A stretch of DNA of 64,000 nucleotides, taken from Dactylosporangium fulvum. Lineage in GTDB: Bacteria > Actinomycetota > Actinomycetes > Mycobacteriales > Micromonosporaceae. A program made the translations under genes and the position numbers. Positions 1 to 7,955 of this stretch are shown here, in pieces. The stretch lies in the NCBI RefSeq assembly GCF_025137375.1, contig NZ_CP073720.1, positions 5,108,501 through 5,172,500 of the forward strand, written 5' to 3'. The notes under the pieces are model-generated. The model saw nothing but the letters and a program-made list of their open reading frames with translations. It ran no database searches and was not told the DNA's origin. Within the stretch, counting starts at the first letter, position 1. Each line of letters starts with the position of its first letter.

Positions 1-524
1 GGCTGGCGTACGTGGTGCCGATGTGCGCCGGTGCCGTCGGCTCGATGCTCGGCGGGCGGCTCGCGACCCGGTTCGGCAACCGGGCGACGCTGGTCACCAG
101 CCTCGCCGTCGGCGCCGTGTCGACCGTCGGGCTGGGGCTCGGGATCGGCGCCGGTGGGTCGTACCTCGCGCTGCTGCCCGCCATGGTCGTGCTGAACGTC
201 GCCCAGGGCGTCATCTTCACCACGATGTTCGCCGCCGCCACCACCGGCACCGCCCTGTTCGACCAGGGCATCGCGTCCGGCATCGTCTCGACCGGGCAGC
301 AGGTGGGCTCGGCGGTGGGCCTGGCGGCGCTGGTCGCCGTCGCCAACGCCGGCACGGCCGGGCTGACCGGCCCGGACCTGCGCGACGCGACCGTCTCCGG
401 CCTGCGCGACGCGGTGCTGGTGGCGGCGGCCGGCATGCTGGTGACGATCCTGGTGGCGCTGAACCTCCGCCGCCACCGGGCCCCGGCCGAGGAGCCGACC
501 GAGCCGGCGCTGGCGTCGAACTGA
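1..524 (+). CDS. MFS transporter, C-terminal part (cut by window start)
   Basis: The reading frame is already open at the left edge, so the N-terminal two thirds lie outside the window. The visible part has about four hydrophobic segments: a Gly/Ala-rich helix, a second helix after the loop TRFGNRA, a long helix with LLPAMVVLNVAQGVIF, then a GQQVGSAVG loop and a last helix before a charged tail (RRHRAP). The loop GGRLATRFGNR is the intracellular MFS signature, and GIVSTGQQVGSAVG is typical of DHA2 drug exporters. It is probably a proton-driven small-molecule exporter. A strong hairpin follows it. Substrate unknown. Confidence 0.85.
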   Translation, partial: LAYVVPMCAGAVGSMLGGRLATRFGNRATLVTSLAVGAVSTVGLGLGIGAGGSYLALLPAMVVLNVAQGVIFTTMFAAATTGTALFDQGIASGIVSTGQQVGSAVGLAALVAVANAGTAGLTGPDLRDATVSGLRDAVLVAAAGMLVTILVALNLRRHRAPAEEPTEPALASN

Positions 525-546
525 ACCCTTCCCGTCGCCGCGGGGC

Positions 547-573
547 GGCGTCCGCCGGTCAGTAGCGGACGCC
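547..573 (+). terminator. hairpin terminator after the MFS gene
   Basis: A perfect 9-bp stem (GGCGTCCGC at 547-555 and GCGGACGCC at 565-573) with a 9-nt loop begins 22 nt after the MFS stop. There is no U-tract, as is usual for actinobacterial terminators. Confidence 0.6.
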
Positions 574-586
574 GCTCTGGACGCCT

Positions 587-714
587 CGCGCCGATCTTGG
601 AGTTGTGGCGCCATGAATCTCCGAATTTGTCCTGGTTTGTCAAGGACCACAACTCCAAGATCGGCGCGGTTGTCGGGGTTGACGCGCGAGGGATCCGAAT
701 TGCGCAACAGGCTC
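587..714 (-). repeat. truncated copy (A) of the 171-bp palindromic MITE-like element
   Basis: This copy is inverted relative to the full copies at 26826-26996 and 45079-45249. It keeps the internal inverted repeat (CGCCGATCTTGGAGTTGTGG and its complement) and one terminal repeat (TTGCGCAACAGGCT), but lacks about 43 bp at the other end, so one terminal repeat is missing. Nothing in it looks coding. Confidence 0.85.
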
Positions 715-951
715 TCCAGCCCATCGGAAGCTCCGTGATCTCAAGCGGTGCCGGGGCCGCGCACCCAGCCGTGCCTGAGCGGTGCCGGGCCGCGGCGTCC
801 GTGGCCCCGTAGTGCGGGGCCGGCCGTGCTCCGCGCTTGGCCTGACCGGGGTTCCTTGATCGTCGGAAACATCTGGCTGTCCAGGCAACCCGAAGTTTCC
901 CTTGATCTATCAACCGCAGCCACACCACCCGGCCAGGCCCAACCGCCGCAC

Positions 952-980
952 CCGTGATCGCGAACTTGCCGCGATCACGG
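952..980. repeat. perfect GATC hairpin
   Basis: Arms CCGTGATCGCG (952-962) and CGCGATCACGG (970-980) enclose the loop AACTTGC. The same loop and nearly the same arms recur at 26723-26749, so this belongs to a dispersed intergenic family. Confidence 0.7.
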
Positions 981-1024
981 CCACAAACCGGCCGGAACCC
1001 ACGACGACAACCCTCCCACCATTC

Positions 1025-1063
1025 ATGATCGCGGAGGCTGCGACGCGAAACCTCCGTGATCAT
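1025..1063. repeat. GATC hairpin
   Basis: Arms ATGATCGCGGAGG (1025-1037) and CCTCCGTGATCAT (1051-1063) pair over 13 bp with one mismatch. It is the same intergenic hairpin class as 952-980. Confidence 0.6.
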
Positions 1064-1280
1064 GCCGCCCGCGGTCGCCCGGGGGTGGAGTCAACCGGTG
1101 GATGCAACGCCCGGGGTGGTGATCGTGGAATGTGGTCGGGGCGATTGGGTGTTGTGGACGCGTTGTGGGGCGGGGGCAGGCCCGGCGTCGAGCGGGTCGC
1201 CCCGCTCTCAGCGGCGTGGGTGGTGCCCGGCCACCTTCGCGGGGGTGGCCGGGCACCGCGGTGTCAGGTCGGTGCCGGGG

Positions 1281-2084
1281 TCAGCCGGCCGCGTTGCGGA
1301 ACACCGGGTAGTAGCCGCCGGCCTGACCGGCGGCCGTCGGGTGGTACGAGATCCCGATGTTGAGGTAGTTCAGCGCGTGCAGCCACTTCTCCCCGTAGCT
1401 GCACAGCTGGTGGCCGACGAAGGTCGACCGGACGTCGGCGAACTTGAACCCGGCCGCGGTGGCGGCGGTCCGGATGATGTCGTCGATCAGGTTGATGCCC
1501 TCGTTGATCTTCGTGCGGGAGTTCGCGCTCAGCCCGACGCAGACCGTGCCGAGCTGGTAGAAGACCGGGTAGCCGACGACGATCACCCGGGCCGACGGGG
1601 CGCGGCTCTTGATGCCGTTGTAGACGGCGGCGAGCTTGGCGGGCAGTTCCGTGCGGGCCTTGTTCTCGGCCGTCTGCACCGCGGCCACGCACTCGGTCTC
1701 GCCGTAGAGCACGCAGGTGGTCATGATGGTGGCGAAGCCGGCGTCGTTGCCGCCGACGGTGACGCTGACCAGCGTGGTCGACGTGGACAGCGCGGAGAGC
1801 TGCTTGTTGACGACGTCGGTCGTGGTCGCGCCGGAGCAGGCCACCGAGCGGTACGAGGCGGGTTTGACGTTGGTGTTGTACAGGGCGGAGTAGGCGTTGG
1901 TGCTGCGCTGGCAGGAACCGCTCTCGGCGGTGTAGCTGTCCGCGCCGACACCGGAGGCGTACGAGTCGCCGAGGGCGACGTACCGGTCGGTGGCGGCGGC
2001 CCGGGCGGGCGTTGCGATGGCGAACGTGACGCCGAGGGACGCCACGACGCTCAGGGCGAGGGTCGCGATACGGGATCTCCGCAC
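1281..2084 (-). CDS. secreted SGNH/GDSL esterase-lipase
   Basis: A 267-residue exported hydrolase. The GTG start at 2084 is chosen because GGAG lies 7 nt upstream and it gives a clean Sec signal peptide (RRSR, a hydrophobic core, then ATPARA|A); a longer frame upstream lacks signal features. SGNH blocks are intact: ALGDSYASG (nucleophile Ser, about residue 40), GGND (about residue 105) and a C-terminal SYHP with the catalytic His. Paired Cys residues suggest disulfides, as in Streptomyces extracellular esterases. It probably cleaves short- or medium-chain esters outside the cell. It stands alone, with no partner genes. Confidence 0.9.
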   Translation of the reverse strand: MRRSRIATLALSVVASLGVTFAIATPARAAATDRYVALGDSYASGVGADSYTAESGSCQRSTNAYSALYNTNVKPASYRSVACSGATTTDVVNKQLSALSTSTTLVSVTVGGNDAGFATIMTTCVLYGETECVAAVQTAENKARTELPAKLAAVYNGIKSRAPSARVIVVGYPVFYQLGTVCVGLSANSRTKINEGINLIDDIIRTAATAAGFKFADVRSTFVGHQLCSYGEKWLHALNYLNIGISYHPTAAGQAGGYYPVFRNAAG

Positions 2085-2314
2085 GTCGCACTCCAGGGGG
2101 TAGGAAAGCGGGGGTGGAGAGATTGATATCAACGAATCGCTATCGCATGGAAGATCGACTATTCGCACCCAGCGCGAATAACTACTTATGTCGGTAAACC
2201 AGGAAGAAGCCGTCTATAGCCACACATGAGGGATGCTCGGCACCCACCATGCCGGCCGGGTTCCACGGGCCCCCGGGCGCAGCCGATAACCTGTCGGTAT
2301 GCAGGAGGCCCTCG

Positions 2315-2686
2315 ATGACTGACGCCGACGACGTCCGGCGTCTGGCGCTCACGCTGCCGCACGTGGTCGAGATCGACAGCGACGGCTTCGACTTCCGGGT
2401 CGCCGACAAGGGGTTCGTGTGGTCCTATCCCGAGCGCGTCCCGGGCAAGCCGCGCGTCATCCGGACCGACGTCGCGGTGCTGTACGTCGGCGACGAGGCC
2501 GAGAAGCAGGCGCTGCTGCTCGGCGAGCCCGAGCGGTTCTTCACGACGCCCGCCTACGACGGGTTGCCGCTCGTCATGCTCCGGCTCGAGCGGGTGGACG
2601 TCGACCGCTTGAGGGAGCTCGTCACCGACGCCTGGCGCATGCGCGCCCCGGACGAGCTCGCCGCGGACCTGCCCGGTCCGGGCTGA
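2315..2686 (+). CDS. MmcQ/YjbR-family protein
   Basis: 123 residues, the usual size of the family. The ATG at 2315 has AGGAGG at 2303-2308, which fixes the start. The pattern matches YjbR proteins (CyaY-like fold): an N-terminal helix DDVRRLALTLPHV, FRVADKGFVW in mid-protein, then RFFTTPAYDG and a C-terminal helical part ending in ELVTDAWRMRAP. The family is thought to bind DNA, but no biochemical role is established. A hydrolase follows 161 bp downstream on the same strand and may be independent. Confidence 0.85.
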   Translation: MTDADDVRRLALTLPHVVEIDSDGFDFRVADKGFVWSYPERVPGKPRVIRTDVAVLYVGDEAEKQALLLGEPERFFTTPAYDGLPLVMLRLERVDVDRLRELVTDAWRMRAPDELAADLPGPG

Positions 2687-2847
2687 CCGCGGCCGCCGGG
2701 CGCGCCGCCGCCACCGTGCGCCGGTGGGTCCGGACGCCTACCGGCGAGACGTTCGCGGCGGCGGTCGGGCGACATCCGGGGCGGTTCCCCGGCCGCAGGC
2801 TCGGGTAGTGCCCGTGCGGAGCCGTGCCGGTCTGGTCCAATAGGCGC

Positions 2848-3657
2848 ATGAGCCGAGTGACCTCGCGCGACGGCACATCCATCACCTTCGACCGCGCGGG
2901 CGGTGGGCCCGCGGTCGTCCTGGTCGGGGGCGGCCTCGACGAGGGCGCCGAGAACGCGCCGCTCATGCCGCAGCTCGCCGAGCATTTCACCGTCTACAAC
3001 TACGCCCGCCGCGGGCGCGGCGGCAGCGGCGACACGCCACCCTACGCCGTCGCCCGCGAGCTGGAAGACCTCGCGGCGATCATCGCCGACGCCGGCGGGA
3101 CGGCGCACCTCTTCGGGGCCTCGTCGGGCGGGGCGCTCGCCCTCGAGGCCGCCGCGGCCGGCCTTCCGGTGGGGCGGGTCGCCGTGTACGAGGTGCCGTA
3201 CAGCACCGACGACCACGTGGTGGCCGCGTTCCGGGAGTATGTCCGGCAGCTGCACCGGGTGCTCGCCGAGGGACGGCGTGGCGCGGCCGTCGAGCTGTTC
3301 ATGCGTCTCGCCGGCGCCGGCGAGGACGACATCGCCGCGGCCCGCACGGCGCCGGTCTGGCCGGGCCTCGAGGCCCTCGCGCCGACCCTCGCCCACGACG
3401 CGGCCTGCCTCGGCGACGGCAGCCCGCCGCTCGACCGGCTCGCCACGATCACGCAGCCGGTGCTCGTGGCGACCGGCGGCCTGCCCGACCCGCACACGGG
3501 CGCGCTCGGGCCGGGCTTCTTCGACGCGGCCGCCGATGCGATCGCCGCCGCCGTCCCGAACGCCGAACGCCGGGTCGTCGACGGGCAGACCCACGTCACC
3601 GACCCGGTCGTCCTGGCGCCGGTCCTGACCGCGTTCTTCACCGGCCGGAGCGGATGA
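2848..3657 (+). CDS. alpha/beta-fold hydrolase
   Basis: 269 residues. The ATG at 2848 gives the usual family beginning (TSRDGTSITFDRAGGG), although no strong ribosome site precedes it. The nucleophile elbow is GASSGG (Ser near residue 97). The oxyanion region is VGGGLDEG, and the catalytic His probably lies in DGQTHVTDP near the C-terminus. It resembles small esterase or lactonase-like hydrolases of actinobacteria; substrate unknown. Its 3' end overlaps the convergent LuxC-like gene by 20 bp. Confidence 0.85.
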   Translation: MSRVTSRDGTSITFDRAGGGPAVVLVGGGLDEGAENAPLMPQLAEHFTVYNYARRGRGGSGDTPPYAVARELEDLAAIIADAGGTAHLFGASSGGALALEAAAAGLPVGRVAVYEVPYSTDDHVVAAFREYVRQLHRVLAEGRRGAAVELFMRLAGAGEDDIAAARTAPVWPGLEALAPTLAHDAACLGDGSPPLDRLATITQPVLVATGGLPDPHTGALGPGFFDAAADAIAAAVPNAERRVVDGQTHVTDPVVLAPVLTAFFTGRSG

Positions 3658-5014
3658 CCGTCTTCGTGCGCATGAGGAACTCGCCGAGGTACGCGTCGTG
3701 CGGCACGCCCGGGCGCAGCCAGTACGTCGGATGGTCGCCGACGTAGACGTTGCTGATCGTCGGCTCGTCGAGCAGATCGGCGACGAGCGAGTCATCGTCG
3801 GTGAACACGGTCAGCACGAGCGTGTCGCGCAGCGGGGCCAGGCCGTCGGCGGGTGACCACGGCGCGACCCAGACGCACGGGAACGGCAGCTCCACGCGGG
3901 TCTGCGGCGCGTCCGCCCGGTCGACCTGGTGCACGGCCGGGCGCAGCGCGGCGCTGCCGTCGCCGAGCTCGTCGACGATGCCGTCCCCGCCGAGCCACGC
4001 CGTCGTGCCGCGGGCCTGCCCGAGCAGGAACGCCTCCAGCGCGCGGGCGCCCGCCACCGGCTGCACGGGCAGGACCGCCTTGTCGCTGTCCGGCGGCAGG
4101 CTGGGCAGGGCGGCGAGCCGCTCCGCGATCGCCTGCGCCAGCGGCGCCGGGTCCCCGTCGACGAGGACCGCGGTGGCGTTGATGCACGCCACGCCGCCCT
4201 GGTGGCTGATCGAGTCGACGATGGTGTCCAGGTGCGCCCGCCAGTCGGCCCCGGCGGTCAGCAGGATCTTCGATCGGCCCGGGCCCTGCGGCAGGATCCG
4301 GGATCCGGTGGCGTACTTGCGGACGACGTCGTCGCCGCCGTAGACGAGCCCGAGGTCGGCGCCGTGCAGCACCTCGTCGGCGGCGTCGTGGTCGGTGGGC
4401 AGCAGCACCACCTGGTCGTCGCCGAACCCGGCGGCCCGCAGCGCGGTGATGAGCCGGTGCGGGGTGAGCGGCTCGCGGCGCGACGGGCGGACCGCCACCC
4501 GGTAGCCGAGGGCGAGCGCCTCCAGCCACAGCGAGTGCGGGCCGGGATGGTTCCCGGCGGCGTGGACGGCGAACACGTCGCCCCGCCGGGTCCACACCGC
4601 GTTGCCCCGCAGCGTCTCCGGCGCCCGCCAGTCCTCCACCGCGCCCTGCGGCCGGGCCAGCCCGGTCGTCTCGCCGGCCAGGGTCGCCGCCTCGGCGATC
4701 GCGGCGGTCGCCGCCCGCACGACCGGCAGCGGCACACCGGAGACGCGGCTGACCGTACGCTCGTAGTCCCCGAACGACAGCCCGGCGATCTCGTCGCCGG
4801 TGAACCGGGCCGCCGCCTCGGCCAGGGCCGCGATCCGTCGCTGGTGGGGCAGCGGCCGGGCGGCCCGCAGCGCGGTGAGGGCGCGGCTCACGAACAGCTT
4901 CGGCACCAGGCTGAGCGTCACGGCGGGTGCGCCGGTGACGTCCGTGACGTCGAGGCGTTTGCGCGCCCGGTAAGCACCGGCGGGGCCGAGCGCGTCGATC
5001 TGCACCGGTGCCAT
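3638..5014 (-). CDS. LuxC-like acyl-CoA/acyl-enzyme reductase (aryl carboxylate reductase subunit)
   Basis: 458 residues, similar in length to LuxC. It has an aldehyde-dehydrogenase-type layout: a nucleotide-binding part with VFAVHAAGNHPGP and RPSRREPLTPHRL, then a catalytic segment ISHQGGVACINAT whose Cys should hold the acyl group, and EFLMRTKTV at the end. The start codon overlaps the stop of the LuxE-like gene as TGATG, so the two are translationally coupled. Known precedent: GriC/GriD of the Streptomyces griseus grixazone pathway form an aryl carboxylate reductase of this kind. Here the likely substrate is 3-hydroxyanthranilate or an acylated form, reduced with NADPH to an aldehyde. Substrate is inferred from the neighbours. 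Confidence 0.85.
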   Translation of the reverse strand: MAPVQIDALGPAGAYRARKRLDVTDVTGAPAVTLSLVPKLFVSRALTALRAARPLPHQRRIAALAEAAARFTGDEIAGLSFGDYERTVSRVSGVPLPVVRAATAAIAEAATLAGETTGLARPQGAVEDWRAPETLRGNAVWTRRGDVFAVHAAGNHPGPHSLWLEALALGYRVAVRPSRREPLTPHRLITALRAAGFGDDQVVLLPTDHDAADEVLHGADLGLVYGGDDVVRKYATGSRILPQGPGRSKILLTAGADWRAHLDTIVDSISHQGGVACINATAVLVDGDPAPLAQAIAERLAALPSLPPDSDKAVLPVQPVAGARALEAFLLGQARGTTAWLGGDGIVDELGDGSAALRPAVHQVDRADAPQTRVELPFPCVWVAPWSPADGLAPLRDTLVLTVFTDDDSLVADLLDEPTISNVYVGDHPTYWLRPGVPHDAYLGEFLMRTKTVIRSGR

Positions 5015-6114
5015 CAGTACACCCCCTCGATGACCGTCTCGTCGTCGAACCGCGCCACCGGGGCCACGTCGGCGACCGAGTCGCCGGCCTGCCCGGCGGG
5101 CGGCGCGACCCGCGTCGCGTAGTCCCGTTCCAGGTTGTTCGGCAGGAACAGGCTTTTGCTCACGTGGTTCATGACGACCTGGCCGCGTTCGCCGTACGGC
5201 ACCGTCACGCCGGTCTCCGGGTCGACGACGCGGAACGTCATGTGCGGCGAGAACGGGTCGTAGACGCACGGGTCGTCGTCGGTGAGGCCGGGGCGCTCGC
5301 TGGCGTTGCCGAGGATCATCGTGCTGCCGAATCCGCTGTAGAGCACCACGTCGGGAAAGACCTCGGTGCGGTAGAGGTGCCGGGTGTCCGGGTCCATCTG
5401 GGTGCCGACCCAGTTGATCGCGCGGACCTTGTCGTTGACGAGCTTGACGAGGTCGTCGCGGCGGGCGAGCCGCTCCAGCACCGGCGGCGTGATCATCAGC
5501 ACGCCGACGTCCTGGCTCTGCAGCACGTACGCGACCTGTTCGATGAGGTGCTCGCCGTAGGCGGCGGCCTCGCCGAACTTGCCGTCGGCGATGAGCCGTT
5601 TGACCCAGCGGGGGTCGAGGTCGACGCTGAACGCGAGCCCGCCCCGGAACGCGGCCTGCTGCGCGATGATCGGGCCGACCATGTGCGGCCCGGACGGCAC
5701 GACCGAGAGCCAGTTGACGCCCAGCGGGACGCCGTGCCGGTCGAGTTCGGCGCTGCTCCACGCCAGCAGCCGGTCCAGCCAGTCGCGCAGCAGGACGACG
5801 CGTTTCGGCGCGCCCGTGGTGCCGCCGCTCTCGTAGACGCCGACGACGTCCGGCCGGGGCCCGTACCCGCGCGGGATCAGGTCCTCGACACGGACCGTCC
5901 GCAGCTCGTTGGCGAGATTGGGGAAGCGGTTCAGGTCCGCGAACGTCGTGACGTCGGTCAGCGGGTCGAAGCCGAGGCTCGGGGCCCGCTCCAGCCAGAA
6001 CGGCGATCCCGTCTCCGGCGAGAAGTGCCAGCGCAGCGCCGCCCGCAGGTACTCGTCGGGATCCGGCGCGGCGTCCGGCGGCAGGTCGAGGATCGGGTCG
6101 TCAGCACGTACCAC
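5014..6114 (-). CDS. LuxE-like acyl-adenylating enzyme (phenazine-antibiotic-type)
   Basis: 366 residues, a short member of the ANL adenylate-forming superfamily. The ATP-binding loop is ESGGTTGAPKR (about residues 94-104), followed by YSGFGSTM, which matches the adenine-binding motif, and DPETGVTVPYGERGQVV. It lacks a full C-terminal ANL domain, as LuxE and GriD do. It should activate an aromatic carboxylate as AMP ester and pass it to the LuxC-like partner encoded immediately downstream. Only 15 bp separate it from the N-acetyltransferase gene upstream, so it is part of the five-gene leftward operon. Confidence 0.85.
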   Translation of the reverse strand: MVRADDPILDLPPDAAPDPDEYLRAALRWHFSPETGSPFWLERAPSLGFDPLTDVTTFADLNRFPNLANELRTVRVEDLIPRGYGPRPDVVGVYESGGTTGAPKRVVLLRDWLDRLLAWSSAELDRHGVPLGVNWLSVVPSGPHMVGPIIAQQAAFRGGLAFSVDLDPRWVKRLIADGKFGEAAAYGEHLIEQVAYVLQSQDVGVLMITPPVLERLARRDDLVKLVNDKVRAINWVGTQMDPDTRHLYRTEVFPDVVLYSGFGSTMILGNASERPGLTDDDPCVYDPFSPHMTFRVVDPETGVTVPYGERGQVVMNHVSKSLFLPNNLERDYATRVAPPAGQAGDSVADVAPVARFDDETVIEGVY

Positions 6115-6129
6115 TGCGAACTCCTGAGG

Positions 6130-6921
6130 TCAGTCGAGCGTGATGCCGGTGGTGCCGCCGGCCGGGACGAGCGGGTCGCGGGGCAGCCGGTCGAGGTCGA
6201 ATCCGAAATGCTTGCGGTAGGCGGCGAGGACGGCCGCGTCGTCGGTCAGGTCGGTGCGCGTGCGCTCGCCGCCGGCGTCGACGGTCAGCCGCCGGCCCTT
6301 CAGCGTCACCCGTCCGTCCACTGTGGGCAGCGAGCAGAACACGTCCTGGAGGAAGGGGGAGTCCGGGCAGGTCCGCCACCACCACAGCGTCGGGCGGAAG
6401 TCGTCGAGGGCGGCGGGGCGGTCGTCGAGGCGGTACAGCGGCTTGCCGTCGAGCGTCACCTCGCCGCCCCGGACGTGGTACGTGCCGTGCGGATCCGGCT
6501 GGCCGTCCTCCGTCGAGAACCGCAGCGGCAGGCGGCTGTTGCGGCCGAACCCGGTGTCCACGAGCCACGGCTCGCCGCCGACGGTGACCCGCAGCGCGAG
6601 GTGGCAGAACGGCGGCCCGAGGCCGGTCGGGCGGTACACCCGGCCGGGCAGGATCTCGACCTCGTAGCCCAGGGTGGTCAGCAGCAGCCCGAACGCCGGG
6701 TTGGTCTCGTAGCAACCGCCGCCGCGCCGCTCGCGGACGATCTTGTCGATGACCGCGCCGCCGAGGTGGATCTCCTCGCCGAGGTGGTAGCCGAGGTTCT
6801 CGAACGGCACCGAGAGCACGTGCCGCTCCTGGAGATGGCGCAGGCCGGCCAGGTCCGGGACGGCGGGGCGGCGGGCGCCGATGCGGTGCAGGTACTCCTC
6901 GACGGTCTGGTCGTCGAGCAT
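6130..6921 (-). CDS. arylamine N-acetyltransferase family acyltransferase
   Basis: 263 residues, normal for NATs. The Cys-His-Asp triad is visible: Cys in RRGGGCYETN, His in FCHLALRV and Asp in WLVDTGFG. ATG at 6921 overlaps the stop of the KAS III-like gene as TGATG. Family chemistry is transfer of an acyl group from CoA or a carrier to an aromatic amine; relatives such as RifF close amide bonds in natural products. In this cluster the 2-amino group of 3-hydroxyanthranilate or its aldehyde is the obvious acceptor. That assignment is inference; the active site is observed. Confidence 0.9.
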   Translation of the reverse strand: MLDDQTVEEYLHRIGARRPAVPDLAGLRHLQERHVLSVPFENLGYHLGEEIHLGGAVIDKIVRERRGGGCYETNPAFGLLLTTLGYEVEILPGRVYRPTGLGPPFCHLALRVTVGGEPWLVDTGFGRNSRLPLRFSTEDGQPDPHGTYHVRGGEVTLDGKPLYRLDDRPAALDDFRPTLWWWRTCPDSPFLQDVFCSLPTVDGRVTLKGRRLTVDAGGERTRTDLTDDAAVLAAYRKHFGFDLDRLPRDPLVPAGGTTGITLD

Positions 6922-7937
6922 CAGGTGGTCCTTTCCGTGCGGGGCCAGCGCAGCAGCGCGAACCCGGCCGACATGCCGCCGCCGAAGCCGGCGAGCAGGA
7001 CGAGGTCGCCTTCGCGCAGGCGCCGGCGGGTGTGGTCGAGCGTCACCGGGACCGAGGCGGCGCCGGTGTTGCCGAACTCGGCGCCGGTGACCGCGATCCG
7101 GGCGGCCGGCACCCCGACCGCGGCGGCGAGGTCGGCGACGAGGTTCGGGTTCGCCTGGTGCGGCACGAACGCCGCCAGCCGGTCCGGTGCGGCACCGGCG
7201 TCGGCGAGGAACCCGCGGATCGCCGGCGCCACCGTGTCGAGGACGAAGTCGCGCACCGCGCGGCCCTCCATCGCGAAGTGGTGCAGCCCGGCGTCGATCG
7301 ACCCGACCGAGGCCGGGATGCGGCTGCCGCCGGCCGGCACCCGGATCAGCTGGTGCGCCTCGGTGAACGTGGCGAGCCGGCTCGCCACGACGGTCGGCCG
7401 GCGCCCCGGGCCCAGCACGACCGCGCCCGCGCCGTCGCCGAACAGCACCGCGGTCCGCCGGTCGGCCGGGTCGAGGATCCGTGAGTAGACGTCGGCGCCG
7501 ATGACGAGGGCATGGCCGCCGGCCGCGCGCAGCAGGCGCTCCGCGGTGCCGAGGGCGAAGACGAAGCCGCTGCAGACGGCGTTGAGGTCGAACGCGGCGG
7601 TGCCCGGTTCGACGCCGAGCTCGTCGGCGACCAGGGACGCGGTCGGCGGCTGCGGCGAGTCGGGCGTCGAGGTCGCGACGAGGACCAGCGACAGCTGCGC
7701 CGCGCGGATCCCGGCGTCCTCGAGCGCGGCCCGCCCGGCGGCGATCGCGAGGTCGGAGGTGGCCTCGTCCGGCTTGGCCCAGCGTCGCCGCCGGATGCCG
7801 GTGCGGGCCGCGATCCACTCGGCGGTGACCCCGGCCGGGCCCGCGACGGCGGTGTTGTCGACGACGTGGGCCGGCAGGCACGATCCGGTGCCCAGGACGG
7901 CGACCGGCGGCCCGGCGGTGTCGTGCAGCGTGAGCAC
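6921..7937 (-). CDS. KAS III (FabH)-like condensing or acyl-transfer enzyme
   Basis: 338 residues, full length. The thiolase-fold triad is complete: Cys in LNAVCSGF (near residue 124), His in VPHQANPN and Asn in EFGNTGAAS. GTG start at 7937 with AAGGAG eight to twelve nt upstream. FabH relatives in secondary-metabolite clusters either start acyl chains with a C-C bond or act as C-O/C-N acyltransferases. With no acyl carrier protein, PKS or NRPS in the cluster, an acyl-CoA donor feeding the coupled NAT-like enzyme is plausible. An alternative is housekeeping fatty-acid priming, which the operon context makes unlikely. Confidence 0.9.
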   Translation of the reverse strand: MLTLHDTAGPPVAVLGTGSCLPAHVVDNTAVAGPAGVTAEWIAARTGIRRRRWAKPDEATSDLAIAAGRAALEDAGIRAAQLSLVLVATSTPDSPQPPTASLVADELGVEPGTAAFDLNAVCSGFVFALGTAERLLRAAGGHALVIGADVYSRILDPADRRTAVLFGDGAGAVVLGPGRRPTVVASRLATFTEAHQLIRVPAGGSRIPASVGSIDAGLHHFAMEGRAVRDFVLDTVAPAIRGFLADAGAAPDRLAAFVPHQANPNLVADLAAAVGVPAARIAVTGAEFGNTGAASVPVTLDHTRRRLREGDLVLLAGFGGGMSAGFALLRWPRTERTT

Positions 7938-7955
7938 GGTGGGGACTCCTTCTTC

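Larger units (their letters stand above)
715..1280. other. gene-free gap with GATC-type hairpins
   Basis: About 570 bp without a credible gene; the frames that stay open here are compositional. It holds an imperfect hairpin around 858-906 (GATC near the ends, GGAAAC/GTTTCC arms), a perfect one at 952-980 and a near-perfect one at 1025-1063. The SGNH gene ends at its right edge. No promoter was recognised. Confidence 0.5.

Noticed and set aside
1056..2126. 356-codon plus-strand open frame opposite the SGNH esterase
   Set aside because: Antisense shadow; the esterase has signal peptide and SGNH blocks.
5008..7488. Long plus-strand open frame antisense to the LuxE/NAT/KAS genes
   Set aside because: Low-complexity Arg/Val/Ala/Asp composition typical of the reverse strand of GC-rich genes; the minus-strand proteins are clear family members.
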